The translations under genes and the position numbers were made by a program. DNA of 64,000 bases from Apostichopus japonicus. Its lineage: Eukaryota > Echinodermata > Holothuroidea > Aspidochirotida > Stichopodidae. Of the stretch, positions 9,827-20,905 are shown piece by piece. Every line of letters starts with the position of its first letter. The first letter of the stretch is position 1. The stretch lies in contig NC_092581.1 in NCBI RefSeq assembly GCF_037975245.1, positions 6,289,501-6,353,500 of the forward strand. The letters are read 5' to 3'. Under the pieces are notes generated by a model. It made no database searches, was not told the DNA's origin, and worked only from the letters and a program-made list of their open reading frames with translations.

Positions 9827-11679
9827 TTAAAGACCAACTATGGAGACTTTTCGATGAGCATAAAATCCCACCATTTTGCATGTATGTAATCCTTAACGCA
9901 CTCCAATTACATTGCTGTAATTAACTTTACCAATTTCGGACGTTAAATACGTGAAAAATGGGAAGAAAAGTCAGCTTTTTATGAAACCTGTTTCAGACAT
10001 TCCTGAAACATTCCGAAGACATCAGGTGACCATGTGACGTCACTGTTTGTATACCTCACTCACAACAATACTTTTAGTGTGTAAAGTTGTATACTTGAGC
10101 TGCCAAAAACATCAACGATATTACTCCTTTTCCCCGAAATGCCACAATTCTGTGTTGTTGGAGGTTGCAGTTATACCTCATCCAACAAAAGCATCAGCTT
10201 TTTTAGATTTCCGAGTAAAAGAACCGACGTAAAACGCCGCAGACTTTGGATCAATTTTTGAGATCCACGCGGAAAGATTTTTCAGCACCCGGAGTATCTC
10301 ATGCCCATGAGTCCACATGCATGACCCTGCCTCTGTGTATTAAGCTGCAAATGTCTCATTCCGCGAAAGTTATATTCTGTCGATAGCTGTGTCGGACCAT
10401 GGCCGGACATAGCTAAAGTGAAATTGACCGTAAACAAGCTCTGGACGTCCTTACATGTAACATTATATCAAGCAATTGACAGTATAATATTTACCGTAAG
10501 AGATGACCGTGTATATACCGTGTCTATAGGGTAGCATTGTTAGTACATGTATGGCTCACAGCATGTGTAAATAGTCATGCTATAGGATTTCATCGCATTT
10601 ATCTATTTCCTTTGTTGTATTCCAGTATCGTGTGTTCGTAATACATTATGTTATATTGTCCGGTATGTTTATTCCGGCATCTGCATGGTCCAAGGAGTTG
10701 AATAAAAACGGTTCTATGTAGCGATCGGACGTTTTATTTCGTTAGTGACTGTCTGGTGATTGTGGGATGTAACTGGTCAAGGCCTGTTTCAACTAGACCT
10801 AACTCTATGGAATTACACAGAGTCACGGTAGTATTTCGCCCAGGATTGGACGAGAAACGTAAATTTGGATATTCACTGCTAAATTTTGTTTATTGAAAGG
10901 ATCCTTTTTCTGTGTTTGTACTTTTGGATATTAAAATGAGTAAGTACTATGTTCAGCTGAAGCTTAGTCATGTATATGCTACCCTGGTCGATTCGGGTCA
11001 GCGTCTTCTCGTAGTTGTTCGATTATGTTTAGTGTCTTTTTGGTAATTCGTTGACAGTAACGTAAGCCATTTTCCCGTCACATATCACGCATGAGGCATC
11101 TTTTAGGTCTATTCTTCTGTTCAGTTTACGGTATCTTGCGATCAAATTGTATTACGGAATCGCCAAGCTGCTTGCATGTTCTACAGTATATTGTACCGTA
11201 CGGACCTATTGACGCTCCGCTATGTAAAAGATGCTTCCATTTGAGTGGAAATTTTGCTAATGAAATAACCAATTTAACTAACATTTCTGCTTATAATTGT
11301 CTTAAAACTAGTTGTTAACCTTTCTTGTTTGAAGCTAACAACTTTTCAAACGCTCGAAATTGGAAGTCAAAAACAGTAGAATTGATCGCTATCTGTGTAC
11401 AAACAGTGCCTATATCAGCGTTTGATTTTCGCGGTATACAAACAATGACGTCACACGTTGACCAGAGGCTCCTTTGGGTCAATCTCTGTTTTCAGACATT
11501 CCAGAGGTTCATGTCACGTGACTACCCAAAATGTCCATTTTCGTGGTCGCTTTTTGATGGGTTATAGTAAGTTTTCGAAGATTATTTTTTACACATGTTG
11601 ATTATGGGTGTGTAAACTCCTAAATTAATGGAAAATCCCCCCCCCCAAAAAAAAAATTGCCTCCATAGTTGGTCTTTAA
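9827..11679 (+). mobile_element. TTAA-flanked DNA transposon with THAP-domain relic
   Basis: A 1.85-kb element with a 19-bp terminal inverted repeat, TTAAAGACCAACTATGGAG, at 9827-9845 and its complement at 11661-11679. A second inverted pair lies further in: GTGACGTCACTGTTTGTATA at about 10034, with its complement around 11436 (TATACAAACAATGACGTCAC). TTAA at each extreme could be the target duplication, as in TTAA-specific transposons, or part of the inverted repeat. A THAP-finger start lies inside, which is typical of P-element and related transposases. The body is too short for a full transposase and the frames are broken. Non-autonomous or decayed. Confidence 0.75.
10139..10261 (+). pseudogene. 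THAP zinc-finger N-terminus, frameshifted
   Basis: From ATG at 10139 the frame reads MPQFCVVGGC, then SFFRFPSKRTDVKRRRLWIN and stop. This is the opening of a THAP domain: MPxxC-x4-C followed by F-RFP, Arg-rich helix and WI. THAP fingers are C2CH zinc DNA-binding domains found in P-type transposases and their host derivatives. After WIN the match continues in another frame as RSTRKDFSAPGVS (to about 10305), which indicates a single-base frameshift. The final Cys-x2-His is not clear. Relic. Confidence 0.6.
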
Positions 11680-11954
11680 TATAAATGTAATAATTAGCTA
11701 TGCCGTTGTCCAAGTCTTCCGTTGAAGAGCTGAACAAAAAAGAGTTTTCATCCTCATATTCTGAGCCTGTTTCCATTATCTGATGGATAATAACATTTCT
11801 AGTTCCTTCAAAATTCATCTTAACATTAACAGTGTCACTCCTTACGTAATCACGAAACTTTCCTATATAGCTTTAGCGTGCTATACTTGGAGCCTATAAA
11901 GCAGATCTTTAAACAGTGTCCTACTTGCTTTATCAATAAATGCCATTAAAAGTT

Positions 11955-12135
11955 TCATATTTTTCAATTAAAATCTAAAGTAGGATATTTTCCATCTCAT
12001 TCAAATCCACAAAATTATAGGCCAATTAGTCTCCTTTCAATTCTGGGAAAGATCTTTCAAAAATCTTAAACCACCGTATGAGGCTATTTCTCGATACCAT
12101 TTTATTTGTCAGAGGCAGGAAATATTTTTTGAATC
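11955..12135 (+). pseudogene. Non-LTR reverse transcriptase fragment (NYRPISLL)
   Basis: The plus-strand frame gives FPSHSNPQNYRPISLLSILG, then KIFQK and a stop; one base shifted it continues ILNHRMRLFLDTILFVRG. This is the fingers region of a non-LTR RT (NYRPISLL-KI-EK), most like CR1/jockey-type LINEs. It has at least one frameshift and no catalytic box remains. An isolated fragment of under 200 bp. Confidence 0.65.
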
Positions 12136-12433
12136 CCATATTTAGAATCTCTGAAGGTATCAAAATCGGCTTCCAACTTTCTAGACAGCCGCTCTGAGTC
12201 TTGACTGTGACTTAGCTTTTGAAAAATTAAATTTAAAACAAGTGGGCAATCCACAGAGTTGCATATCTCATCGCAAGCATACACTGATTTCAAATGAACA
12301 ATTTGTTATTAGCTATACAATCTGGCAATACCGTTTTGGACCTTAACATTACTACACTCCTTTGTAATGAAATTATTGTGAAATTTTCCGCTCTTTTTTG
12401 TTGACTTTTATAACTTTTAACACTAGAAAGATT

Positions 12434-12435
<2 letters not shown>

Positions 12436-12464
<29 letters not shown>
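12436..12464. repeat. (TA)n microsatellite
   Basis: About 14 AT dinucleotides preceded by CACACA. Confidence 0.95.
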
Positions 12465-12490
12465 CGTACTATATGTACTAGGTAAAAAAG

Positions 12491-12685
12491 TGTACCTTAG
12501 GTCGACAGTGTACCTTAGGTCGACCATTTTAAGAAATTTTTTTATTCTCGAAAATAGCTTTATAATGTTCTCCGTCCTCTAAAACGTTCATTTACAAGGT
12601 TTGGTTAGGGTCGGTTCAGGGTAAGGGTTAGAAAAAATCGATTGAATTTAGTGTGTAAGTCAATGTAAATGTCGACCTAAGGTAT
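12491..12685. mobile_element. Small MITE with GTACCTTAGGTCGAC ends
   Basis: TGTACCTTAGGTCGAC occurs at 12491 and again in tandem at 12509. The complement GTCGACCTAAGGTA is at 12671-12684. This gives an element of about 195 bp bounded by inverted repeats and sitting between two TA microsatellites. The inside has GGTTAGGGTCGGTTCAGGGT and no coding signal. Confidence 0.65.
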
Positions 12686-12696
12686 GATCCAGAGTA

Positions 12697-12698
<2 letters not shown>

Positions 12699-12744
<46 letters not shown>

Positions 12745-12763
12745 CTATATATATATATATGTA

Positions 12764-12802
<39 letters not shown>
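12699..12802. repeat. (AT)n microsatellite with GTATC interruptions
   Basis: About 100 bp of AT dinucleotides interrupted twice by GTATCT at 12740 and 12760. Confidence 0.95.
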
Positions 12803-12804
<2 letters not shown>

Positions 12805-13800
12805 CATTATGCCTACGCGCGTAGACTAGGCCTATTCCATGCGTCTAAGCGCGCAAAAGGACAAAGTCGGCCTAGTCTTTGTATAATTACCTTCACGTAT
12901 ATATTTATTATGACAAGGTATTCCTGGTATTCCCAGGACGGGGCAGCTCCCAGTGAAGCAGTGAATTCAATCCCCCCCCCCCCCCTCCCTCTTCCTCTGG
13001 CTGACACTGGTTTTACTTTTGTCTAATTTTATAATAATAATAATAATCAGCAGTTATTTCAACGACGCTTAAGCGACCACAAATGTGGGAGAAACCGCAA
13101 GGGCTTATGGTTTACAACTTACACGTCGGGTGGCTTTCAATTCAACATTTTAACTCAATTTTGGAATCTTTTCAATCGAGAAAGGTTTTGTTGGCGATCC
13201 TATCTGAAAACTAGTTGCTTGTCTTCATTTCTCCTACTCTATCATTTACTAGTCTGCTTTATTTATTTATTTGGCTAACCTGTAGGAGCTGCTCAAACAG
13301 GCTTTTCCGCCCCCTTCCCAACCTTTCCCTGTCACATTGAAGCAAACGACGTGTGTTGTCCTTGATTCATGCAAATGTAAACGTAGGTAAAGTTCAGTCA
13401 CTGAATTAAAGGTCAAGTGACACGTAACAGATTTCCTTCAAACTTACACAAATTGAAAAGCTACATATCAAAACCCTATATTCCAAATTTGGAGTTCCAC
13501 AATTGTTTCTTTGCTGTTTTAATTAAGTTAATAACCAAGCTAATTCCGTAAGATAATGACGTCACGGGGGAACCGCCAATGATACCAAAACTAAGTATGC
13601 CTAATATGCTAACCGAGATCAAAGCCGTAAACAATACGTCACGAACAGTAAACAAAATATCAGATGAGAATGGGTGCACAACAGTAGAAGAAAGTTTCGT
13701 GTTCGTCAAACACTGTATACAGCGATAGCTTAGTACCAGTGCACTCAGCCAGCCTAGCTGCCTATATAAGTAAAGATTGGCATGGACCTTCGATTGAATC
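12803..13800. other. Region with poly-C tract, nothing recognised
   Basis: Holds a C-run at 12972-12985 and an ATT/AAT triplet run at 13031-13048. No coding segment can be supported, though the last 100 bp could be a promoter for the weak exon at 13803. Confidence 0.35.
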
Positions 13801-13802
13801 TT

Positions 13803-13958
13803 ATGTGTGCAGTGCGCCCTTCACTAGTTAAAGTTTCGATTCCTATCGCCTATCCGCGCAACTTGGACTTGGAACACCAACAGCTCGCCGTCTACAAGAC
13901 AATGCCGTTCCTTCTCTATTTGGAGAAAGTATCTTCAAATCTCGAGGAGATATACTGA
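13803..13958 (+). CDS. Short ORF in a possible first exon
   Basis: ATG at 13803 opens 51 codons (MCAVRPSLVKVSIPIAYPRN onward) ending TGA at 13956. A strong donor-like GTAAGT follows at 14001, so this could be a 5' exon carrying a short upstream ORF. Exon-like segments with AG/GT borders follow at 14449-14528 and 15296-15533. No family similarity was recognised and codon phases do not join cleanly. This may be chance. Confidence 0.2.
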   Translation: MCAVRPSLVKVSIPIAYPRNLDLEHQQLAVYKTMPFLLYLEKVSSNLEEIY

Positions 13959-14448
13959 GAAACAAGTAGACCAGTAGTTGCGAAGCTGGATCGGAAAAGA
14001 GTAAGTGTATTTTCTGGCCTAGGCCTACTACAACAAGGACTAACTTGGTATTATTACTAACTTACAGTAGGCTAATTCTTATAATTTCGTTCAGTTAGTT
14101 AGGCCCTAAATTAGGTACGGCGACGATAAAGTTAGGCGTAGGCTAGGGCTATATTAACTTTTATCTGTGGTACATCATGAAAAATCCAGAATAACAAGCA
14201 TAAGATGTTTACATGTCATTTTGCCCAATATTATAATGTGCTCCCACCTATCTATATACTCAGAGTCATAGCTCATATGTTTCACAGTAAATGACATCCT
14301 TATATTTTGCCATTTTTGATGGTAGGGCTGCAATTTTTGTTACAAGAGAAAACGCTTGTGACAGGTACTTTCAAACATATCAAACTGCTTTCTTAAATGA
14401 ACTTTCATAACTTCCTTGTTATTTTCTTTCCCAATTTTCAATACTTAG

Positions 14449-14528
14449 ATAAATCTAGAAGCTGTTCCCCAACCAACTGCAGTGAAAATAAAGGCAGGAT
14501 TCTGCAGAATGTACATCTCCATCTAAAG
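14449..14528 (+). CDS. Possible internal exon, unknown protein
   Basis: Bounded by a pyrimidine-rich acceptor (AATACTTAG) and a donor GTAGCA at 14529. One frame is open throughout, reading KSRSCSPTNCSENKGRILQN and VHLHLK. I do not recognise it. Its end phase gives a stop if joined directly to the exon at 15296, so the two are not simply consecutive. Confidence 0.2.
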
Positions 14529-15295
14529 GTAGCATGATCTTATAGACATGTGCTTGATATTACCGAAAAACAGTTGGGAAATAGGGGAGGGGAGGGTGGT
14601 ACGTGACAGGCATTAAAGATTTAAGTAGTCAGTTTTGAACGGGATACAAGGAATCTCCACCAGTAAAACATCGAGGCATGTATATGGGGGGCAAGCTACC
14701 AGACAAAAAGGAGGCAGCAGTATTACGGCCGAAAGGTCCCCATAAATAGGCTTTAATAGAGTGATGGATGGGGAGGGGGGGTGGGGGGAGAAAATGTGGT
14801 AGAGAAGTGTAAGCTAGGGTAATACAAGGTAATGGAAAACTTTCATACATCTATAGAGTATTCTATAGCAGAAGTGAGTACATGCAAGGGCCAAAATTTT
14901 AGAAACAGTACTCGTTGAAAGCAAAATAGCAATTAAAACTGCACATCGGGCAGGCTGACTAGGGGATAATATACATTGTATTTTATCCATCATATACGCC
15001 TGCCTGACGAGAGTGGTTGAGGAGGCTATACCTGATGGCTTCACAGGAAAATATAAAGGCTACATCTATAGTTACTGAGAGAAGGGAGATTACATTGTAG
15101 TTATACTATATGAAACCAAGTTGAAGTCATTTGCAATGCTCATGGTGTGAGTGGCCCATATTTTTGCAGCCACATAAAGCAGGAGGATATGCTCTCCTTC
15201 AGAAAAGATAAGTGAACCATCTAGGCAGCTGACCCCTGTCCAAGAGCAGCCTACTGTATGTGTGTGGTATAATAAGCGTTTATTCTAATTTTCAG

Positions 15296-15533
15296 TGAAT
15301 GTAACACATGTAGAAGTCCAGTGTTCACTGGTCCCCCTACCACCATTGAAGTTGCTGACTGTACCAACAGAGACAAGAACACCATCAAAGCAACCAGGGC
15401 CATCTCACAGTGGCGATGATGGTCCGTCTGCTGCTGTGGCATCCACATCGGGATACACCGAAAAACCGCCAGGTAGTCCGGACTACACTGCATCTGTTAA
15501 CTCATCTGAACATGACAAAGATGACGCTTCAAG
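15296..15533 (+). CDS. Possible internal exon with Ser/Pro-rich protein
   Basis: An acceptor (TTCTAATTTTCAG) precedes 15296 and a donor GTAATT follows 15533. The longest open frame has 79 codons, rich in Pro, Ser and Thr with an acidic end (SVNSSEHDKDDASR). A second frame is open over half the exon and reads ECNTCRSPVFTGPPTTIEVA, so the true frame is uncertain. No family match is seen. It could join to an exon from 16239 (acceptor TTCTACAG). Confidence 0.35.
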
Positions 15534-16238
15534 GTAATTTTCAAGATTGATAGTAGATTAGTCTGGAAAATCAATTGGTGCCATAACTTTCTGGAAAGAG
15601 GATCATTATTAATTTTGACACCAACACTGTGGGGCAGTCTGGAATGTGTGGTGAGGCCATCAGTCTTTACTTCAATTAGCATATACATACTGTATCTGGT
15701 AGAGTTGTCACAGCTGTATGTGAACAAGAAATAAAGGCACAAACAAGTTGTTGGATTTAACAGAGTATATTATATCATCACTTGGCTGGATATCTGCTAC
15801 TGAATACAAATGGTGAAAGTTGCATCTTATACACTCTTTTACCATGGATTACAAGGGGATGGGACAGGATGTTACTCTGTCCACATGTTTACTTTACTAC
15901 ATAAACAGTGGTTAAGCTACTGAGACAATGACCACACATCCTGCTGAAGATTACATAATCCATAATATTAGGTGCACAAACAGGTGTAGGGTTTTTGTTG
16001 TAATCAGTAAAAAATATATTGGAATTGTTCAGGCACAAGTTGTCAGGTAAAACCTGACCCATGTATCCACACCAATTGAGGTGTACTCAGCTGTCGCCTT
16101 AGTTGGGCATCCAAAGACTTGACTGACAACTGTGCCATGCCTATTGACCGAAATGGAGTGATTGGAATGCCTCTATCTAAATGGTATGTTTTTATGAACT
16201 ATTATTATATTATTCTTCATATCTTTACTATTCTACAG

Positions 16239-16371
16239 ATTATGTATGGGAACTTCTTGACTGCTTGCAACAACTTCTGCAGAAGTGGAACTCTGGGAGA
16301 GGAGTGTCCTGTTCCTGTCAGAAAAGAGCCCCCACCACTTGCAAGCTCCTATGTTCATCCGAACAATGAGG
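16239..16371 (+). CDS. Possible terminal exon, Cys-containing
   Basis: After acceptor TTCTACAG one frame reads YVWELLDCLQQLLQKWNSGR, then SCSCQKRAPTTCKLLC and stop. The closely spaced cysteines recall the CXC-type tails seen in some transposon proteins such as the one at 26.7 kb, but this is only a loose resemblance. Joining in phase with the 15296-15533 exon would instead give a short tail and stop. Confidence 0.2.
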
Positions 16372-16399
16372 ATGCCATAAAACAACACTGAAGCAGATT

Positions 16400-17290
16400 T
16401 CAAAAGCTTTGCTGAAGTACTGTAGTTGATGGCCTCCCAATTTCTAATTTTGTTTCATTGTAGTGGGGAGCAATCGACTCTGTGAATGGTCTGTTCACAT
16501 GATGTTTTGGCACAGCTGCAGAGCAGTGTTAATTAACAGGTCGCTACCAGCCTTTAGGGAAGTTGCTAAAGTTTTACATTAAAGTTTTACTTACATCTGG
16601 TTTCCATTGTAACTAACTAAATGATAACATTATATTTTAAAAAAAGTTCCAATGAGTATTCCTCTCTAGAGAGCCTAGACTCCATAAATATAAATTTCAT
16701 GCTGACTTACTATTTGTATGCAACTTTGGTGTTTCAAACATGTTGCCAATTTTTTGTTTTTCTCGAAAAGACTTGACAGAAATTTGCTGTTTGTTCCCCG
16801 CATGGGATAAAATGTGATTTTTTTTATCCCATTTATGATCAAGTAACCTTGATATTCCATGGATTAATGAACAATTTCAGATTGATTCTCATTACACTTT
16901 TATTAAAATGAAAGCCTAAGCTCTCCAGATCCCATTGACATAGTGGTTTAGGGTACTTTATTCAAACTATTCTTCTATTTTAACCTAGTATATTTTAGAT
17001 TTCAGTCATCCAGATTTTGTTGGCAGGCTACTAGAAGTGACAGCTTTGCTTACAAGAGAGAATACATACAAAAAATTAACTTGAGTTTTTATTATTTATT
17101 ACTGTTATGTACTTCCCAAACTTGAAAATGTAAAATTTCATCCAAGATTGTAGTTAATACCATGAACCAGAAAAATGTAAGCTGGAATTCCAAAATGTTC
17201 ACCATTCAGTCACAAAACAGACAGGACTGGACCCTGTTTCTATAAAACTTTGCAGAAATGATACTATGACTTGGCATAAACAGTCCACAT
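16400..17290. other. No gene recognised
   Basis: AT-rich with frequent stops. It lies between weak plus-strand exons and the 3' end of the P2X7-like gene and probably holds 3' UTR sequence of one or both. Confidence 0.35.
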
Positions 17291-17292
17291 TC

Positions 17293-17449
17293 TCACAGTC
17301 TTGATAATTTAAATCCTTTATACTGTTCAGATGGTAAAGCTTCTCTAATCCTCCTTACTGCATAGGATGGGAGAACAACACAAATCTCCTTCCCTAAAAA
17401 CTGCTAGCTCATCCGTGCAAGTTGTCTGTATGCTGTGTGTCTGTATTTC
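17293..17449 (-). pseudogene. P2X7 C-terminal-like protein, exon 3 (last)
   Basis: Minus-strand exon after acceptor TTTTACAG at 17450-17451. The first base completes a Glu codon from exon 2; then KYRHTAYRQLARMS, an in-frame TAG, and FLGKEICVVLPSYAVRRIRE, ALPSEQYKGF and a final TGA at 17293-17295. The family pattern is YRQ--W--LG--VR-V-PSCAV--IR--FPS--Y-GF, so the TAG probably replaces a Trp codon (TGG). This domain was named from the cytoplasmic tail of vertebrate P2X7 and occurs as stand-alone proteins in invertebrates; their function is unknown. The stop leaves only a shortened product unless it is read through or is a sequencing error. Confidence 0.7.
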
Positions 17450-17975
17450 CTGTAAAATAATCATATGAAAACCAGCTATAAAAGATGAAGACACACAAAA
17501 ACTTGGTAGCCATCTGGGGACGTCAATTTTAAAATAAATTTCTATATGATTTCCAGAATTTGCTTGGCCCCTAAATCTGCCTCCCCTAAAGTAAGCCTAG
17601 CTATGCCATTTATACAAACTGATCATTGTATCTCGGGCACTAAAATTTGTAAATGGATCGTGCACAAGCATGGTGGACATTTTTTGTGTGGCATTTGGTT
17701 CCATGGCTCAGTGTTAATGACTACTATGTCAGTCAGCATGATAAGGGTTAACCTCAAGGGCATTACACCAGTTTTTGGACAAAATGACCTAATCAGAAGC
17801 AGGTTTTGAACATGGTGCACAAATTTTCTTGATCAAATCTATATCTTAATGTTATTCCTTTCACAACGAAACAAAACTAAACTATGAATACACCCTCTGT
17901 ATTGTTACATCTTTCAACAGCAGGTCAGAGCAATGAATAAAGGTATACAACAAAAATAATGTATTCTATACTTAC

Positions 17976-18196
17976 TCTTGGATCCTGTTTTCCTGTGCAC
18001 GTCCACCATACTGTTGACGGTACATGTAGAAAGCTGTCTGAAGAAACAATGGGTTCAGGCACATAGCTTCAAAACCTGGGTGTAAGGTGATGCATGCAGC
18101 ACCTTCTTCATCCATCACAGTCCTTACTTATCTATTTCGCTGCAGCATCTACACTCCCTTGCTGTAGGCATCACAGCACATTGGCCACAATGACAC
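17976..18196 (-). pseudogene. P2X7 C-terminal-like protein, exon 2
   Basis: Exon between acceptor AG at 18197-18198 and donor GT at 17975-17974. It reads CHCGQCAVMPTARECRCCSE and IDK, then stops; one base over it continues TVMDEEGAACITLHPGFEAM, CLNPLFLQTAFYMYRQQYGG. Features fit the P2X7 ballast-like domain: CxCxxC-x-MPT-xEC-CC zinc-binding cysteines, then CIT-HPGF-x-CLNP--LQTA-Y-YRQQYG. The frame break looks like loss of one G near AAG|TAAGG at about 18125. Splice phases to exon 1 (CG|G) and exon 3 (GA|G) are exact, which strongly supports the gene model. With the stop in exon 3 this is probably a recent pseudogene. Confidence 0.75.
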
Positions 18197-18249
18197 CTGT
18201 AAACAATACAAACCAGTTCAAATAATAAAGAGCCAATTCAATGACTTCA

Positions 18250-18900
18250 TACCGACCTCAATTATTGGGGCATACTGTACTAACATGTCAAAATAGAAAA
18301 GGGGCACCTCTGAAGGGCAATCTACCGTTGAAGCTCCTTACAAGTAACATCACTAGTAAGGAGGGGGTAGCCTCTTCTTAGAAGTCTTGCCTCTGTTGGG
18401 ACAATGCTGCAAAGGAAAATAAAACAGGCCGATGTTGCCTCGTTTCCAACTCTTTCCCACTTCTGAATCCATTCCCTAGATTGAGAAAATCTGGTTATGA
18501 AATTAGTTCAAGCAGAAATGACAAAAAGCTGGTGTGAGGTGCCACCTTCTCCCTCCCCCCACCCTTCCCTGATTTGTGGTAACTTCACTAATTTGCAACT
18601 ACAACTGCTAGGAAATTAATAATAGGCCACCTCTGAATTTGTTGTGCACTCTTCCAATTGGCTCCTTCAATCTACTAACCAAATGAAATATGTCTGTGTG
18701 ACATGTTCCTGGGGCATGTTGCTGCCACAACTTTTAAGGAAAATAGTAACTTCCTTAACTTAACTCGACCGCACTTTCATGTTAATTTTGCTGCTCCATC
18801 AACAAATTGGCTAGCTAAGAGTATGAGCAAAGTTAGGAAACATTTATCGGTTCTAGGCCTAACTAGTGACACAACTATCCTATATACAGTATAGTGCGCT
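18250..18900. other. Intron 1 of the P2X7-like gene
   Basis: Intronic sequence between exons 1 and 2 on the minus strand. No inserted element or coding stretch is recognised. Confidence 0.6.
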
Positions 18901-18914
18901 AGGCGTAACGTTAC

Positions 18915-19096
18915 CGTTGTATTCCGTCAAGACGATCAATTTCGACATCGCTGTCCGATCCCGCTTCCTCTTCGCTGGTCTCCGGTTCGAACATGTAGGG
19001 AAAAACTTCCCCACGATCGTCCACCATGTCCTCCATTTCCCTTACTTCTTCGCCGTTGCTATCTAAATACTGTGTGTCAATGCCACCAGCAGCCAT
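18915..19096 (-). CDS. P2X7 C-terminal-like protein, exon 1
   Basis: ATG at 19096 begins an acidic 61-residue leader: MAAGGIDTQYLDSNGEEVRE, later FPYMFEPETSEEEAGSDSDV and DRLDGIQR. An aromatic-Y-x-FEP segment before an acidic stretch is usual at the N-terminus of stand-alone P2X7-like proteins. The exon ends CAACG with donor GTAACG at 18914, leaving two bases that complete Arg in exon 2. Introns are about 720 and 530 bp. Start chosen as the first ATG of the frame; a 673-bp fold-back element lies 57 bp upstream, in the promoter region. The full product would be about 185 residues. This exon itself is intact. Confidence 0.7.
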
Positions 19097-19152
19097 TTCG
19101 CGATATGTATAAGCTATGCTGTGCTGTGTATATATGCGTACTACAGTGCGTG

Positions 19153-19825
19153 TATAGAAACAACGAGGTAAATGAATCTGGAGGATTCATGTCAATTGGG
19201 TGCGCGCGTACCATGTATGGAGGGTCATGTGATGTGTTCCAGGGTGGTACTATACTGATATTTCTCTGTAGCAGTTCGAGAACAGTGTTAGTGACTTCGT
19301 GAAAGATTGGTCGGTTCGGACATGGGAAATAACGGCATAAGAAGGTACTGGTACTTCAGGCCTACGAAATAGTGCTAATATGCTAACGTTCAACCTTATT
19401 CTCTTGAATGAAGGCAGGCTTTCTACATAATCTTACTTATTAATACAGCTCTAGGGCACGCTTTGTCTCATATGGCCTAACGTTTTAATACACGCTATAA
19501 GTTAATGTAGAAATGGGAAATGTTTAGTTCAGTGCAACCACGGAATTCTCCATGGAACAGAGCCTAATGCTGCTCGACGGGAATATAGCTATCACGTTAG
19601 GCTACAGGCACGGTTATTGCTAGGTAACGGGTGTCGTCTGCTGCTCTAAGCACGCAAACACATTTACGTACTAGTTGGGTGAAATAATCATGCGTAATAG
19701 GGAGAGTAGTATATTAGTACCACCCTGGAACACATCACATGACCCTCCATACATGGTACGCGCGTACGCCCGTATTTACTGTGTGATAGTTTCTCCAGAT
19801 TCATTTACCTCGTTGTATAGAAACT
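19153..19825. mobile_element. Fold-back MITE with about 100-bp inverted arms
   Basis: Left arm 19153-19251 and right arm 19716-19825 are inverted copies sharing AACGAGGTAAATGAATCTGG, CGCGCGTACCATGTATGGAG and TCATGTGATGTGTTCCAGGG. A short internal part of each arm has diverged. The spacer of about 460 bp has no coding signal. It lies just upstream of the P2X7-like start codon and may include or displace its promoter. Confidence 0.85.
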
Positions 19826-19829
19826 GTAT

Positions 19830-20905
19830 GTGGTAGCAATAAGCAGTGCAACGATATCATGCACTTTCGACTTGGTAAACAAATGACGTCATTTGTTTTC
19901 GGCTTTCCCTGAACGAGTCAATCTAGCCGATTTTTGCGGAGTTTATGTTGCTTGATAGGAAGAAAATGCAAGAAATTTATGAAAAAAGAAGTCAATGGAT
20001 GTTTTGTTCGATGTCTTATGTATCAATTTGTGATTTTTCATCTTAATCGAAATCTTAAAGGCACACTCTCAGCTAGGAAATTGCTAAAATCAAAAATCTT
20101 GTCTCAACGTATTCCCCGATTAAAAAATAAAAACAATGCTGCCCTCTTCTCACAGCGGCAACATATTCATTTCTTTAATATGGCATTCTCATCCTTAGCT
20201 ATAAACAGCATACGCAAATGGGTACCGTTACCGTGAAAGTATCAGATTTCCGAGATTCTAATCTGCCTCTCAGTGTTGCGTAACCTATAGGCACACTGTG
20301 TAATTGTACTGTGTGCTATTCGAGTTACGCAATTTTTCGATTTGCTATATGGAACAGTGCATATTGTACTGCTGGGAAAACGCTATACTAGCTCGTAGCA
20401 GCAGGTAGTTGTTATGGAGAGTCATATGGGCCCTTATGATCTCGTGCTGCCGATTTTTGTTGGAGAAATTGCTGAAGAAATAAAATGCGAATAGTTTCGT
20501 CGTGTAATTCTCTATAAACATGTGACTGAATGTGTGCTGCTTATTTACTGTTATTTGACGAAACGACTTGCTTCTGGCCTAACGTTCTTCAATACTTGAG
20601 TTCAAAATAAAATAAAACAGTGAGCAAACAGCTTATCCACTAGACGGCCTGTGTAGAAAAAACACGCACATAATACAGACAGGTTAATGAGCATGGTGAA
20701 CACAAAGAGATAGATGTAAGGGGATGGATGTTCAGCTGGCATTCACCAGCCAGCCATGTAGATCATGGAGCGTGATAGTAATTTCAATGTTGAAACGCGC
20801 ATGCGCACTACAATAACTAGTCAATCACCTGGCAGATCGCCAGTTAGACAGTGCCCGCCCTCTGTAGTAACCATGGAGAGCACCATTGTATATAGTTACA
20901 AAATC
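19830..20905. other. No gene recognised; one structured hairpin
   Basis: An open frame at 19934-20236 of 100 codons has Lys/Arg-rich composition and no family similarity. Otherwise only the hairpin at 20276-20332 stands out. Confidence 0.35.
20276..20332. repeat. Two-stem hairpin (TTGCGTAAC / GTTACGCAA)
   Basis: A 9-bp outer stem TTGCGTAAC...GTTACGCAA and a 6-bp inner stem GCACAC...GTGTGC are nested within 57 bases. CTATAG and TATTCGA separate the two stems. A compact fold is predicted on either strand. Confidence 0.75.

Noticed and set aside
15296-16371. Plus-strand exons as part of the P2X7-like gene
   Set aside because: That gene is complete on the minus strand, and phases and strand do not agree.
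19934-20236. 100-codon frame upstream of the nested hairpin
   Set aside because: Lys/Arg-rich without motifs or splice context; could be chance in AT-rich DNA.
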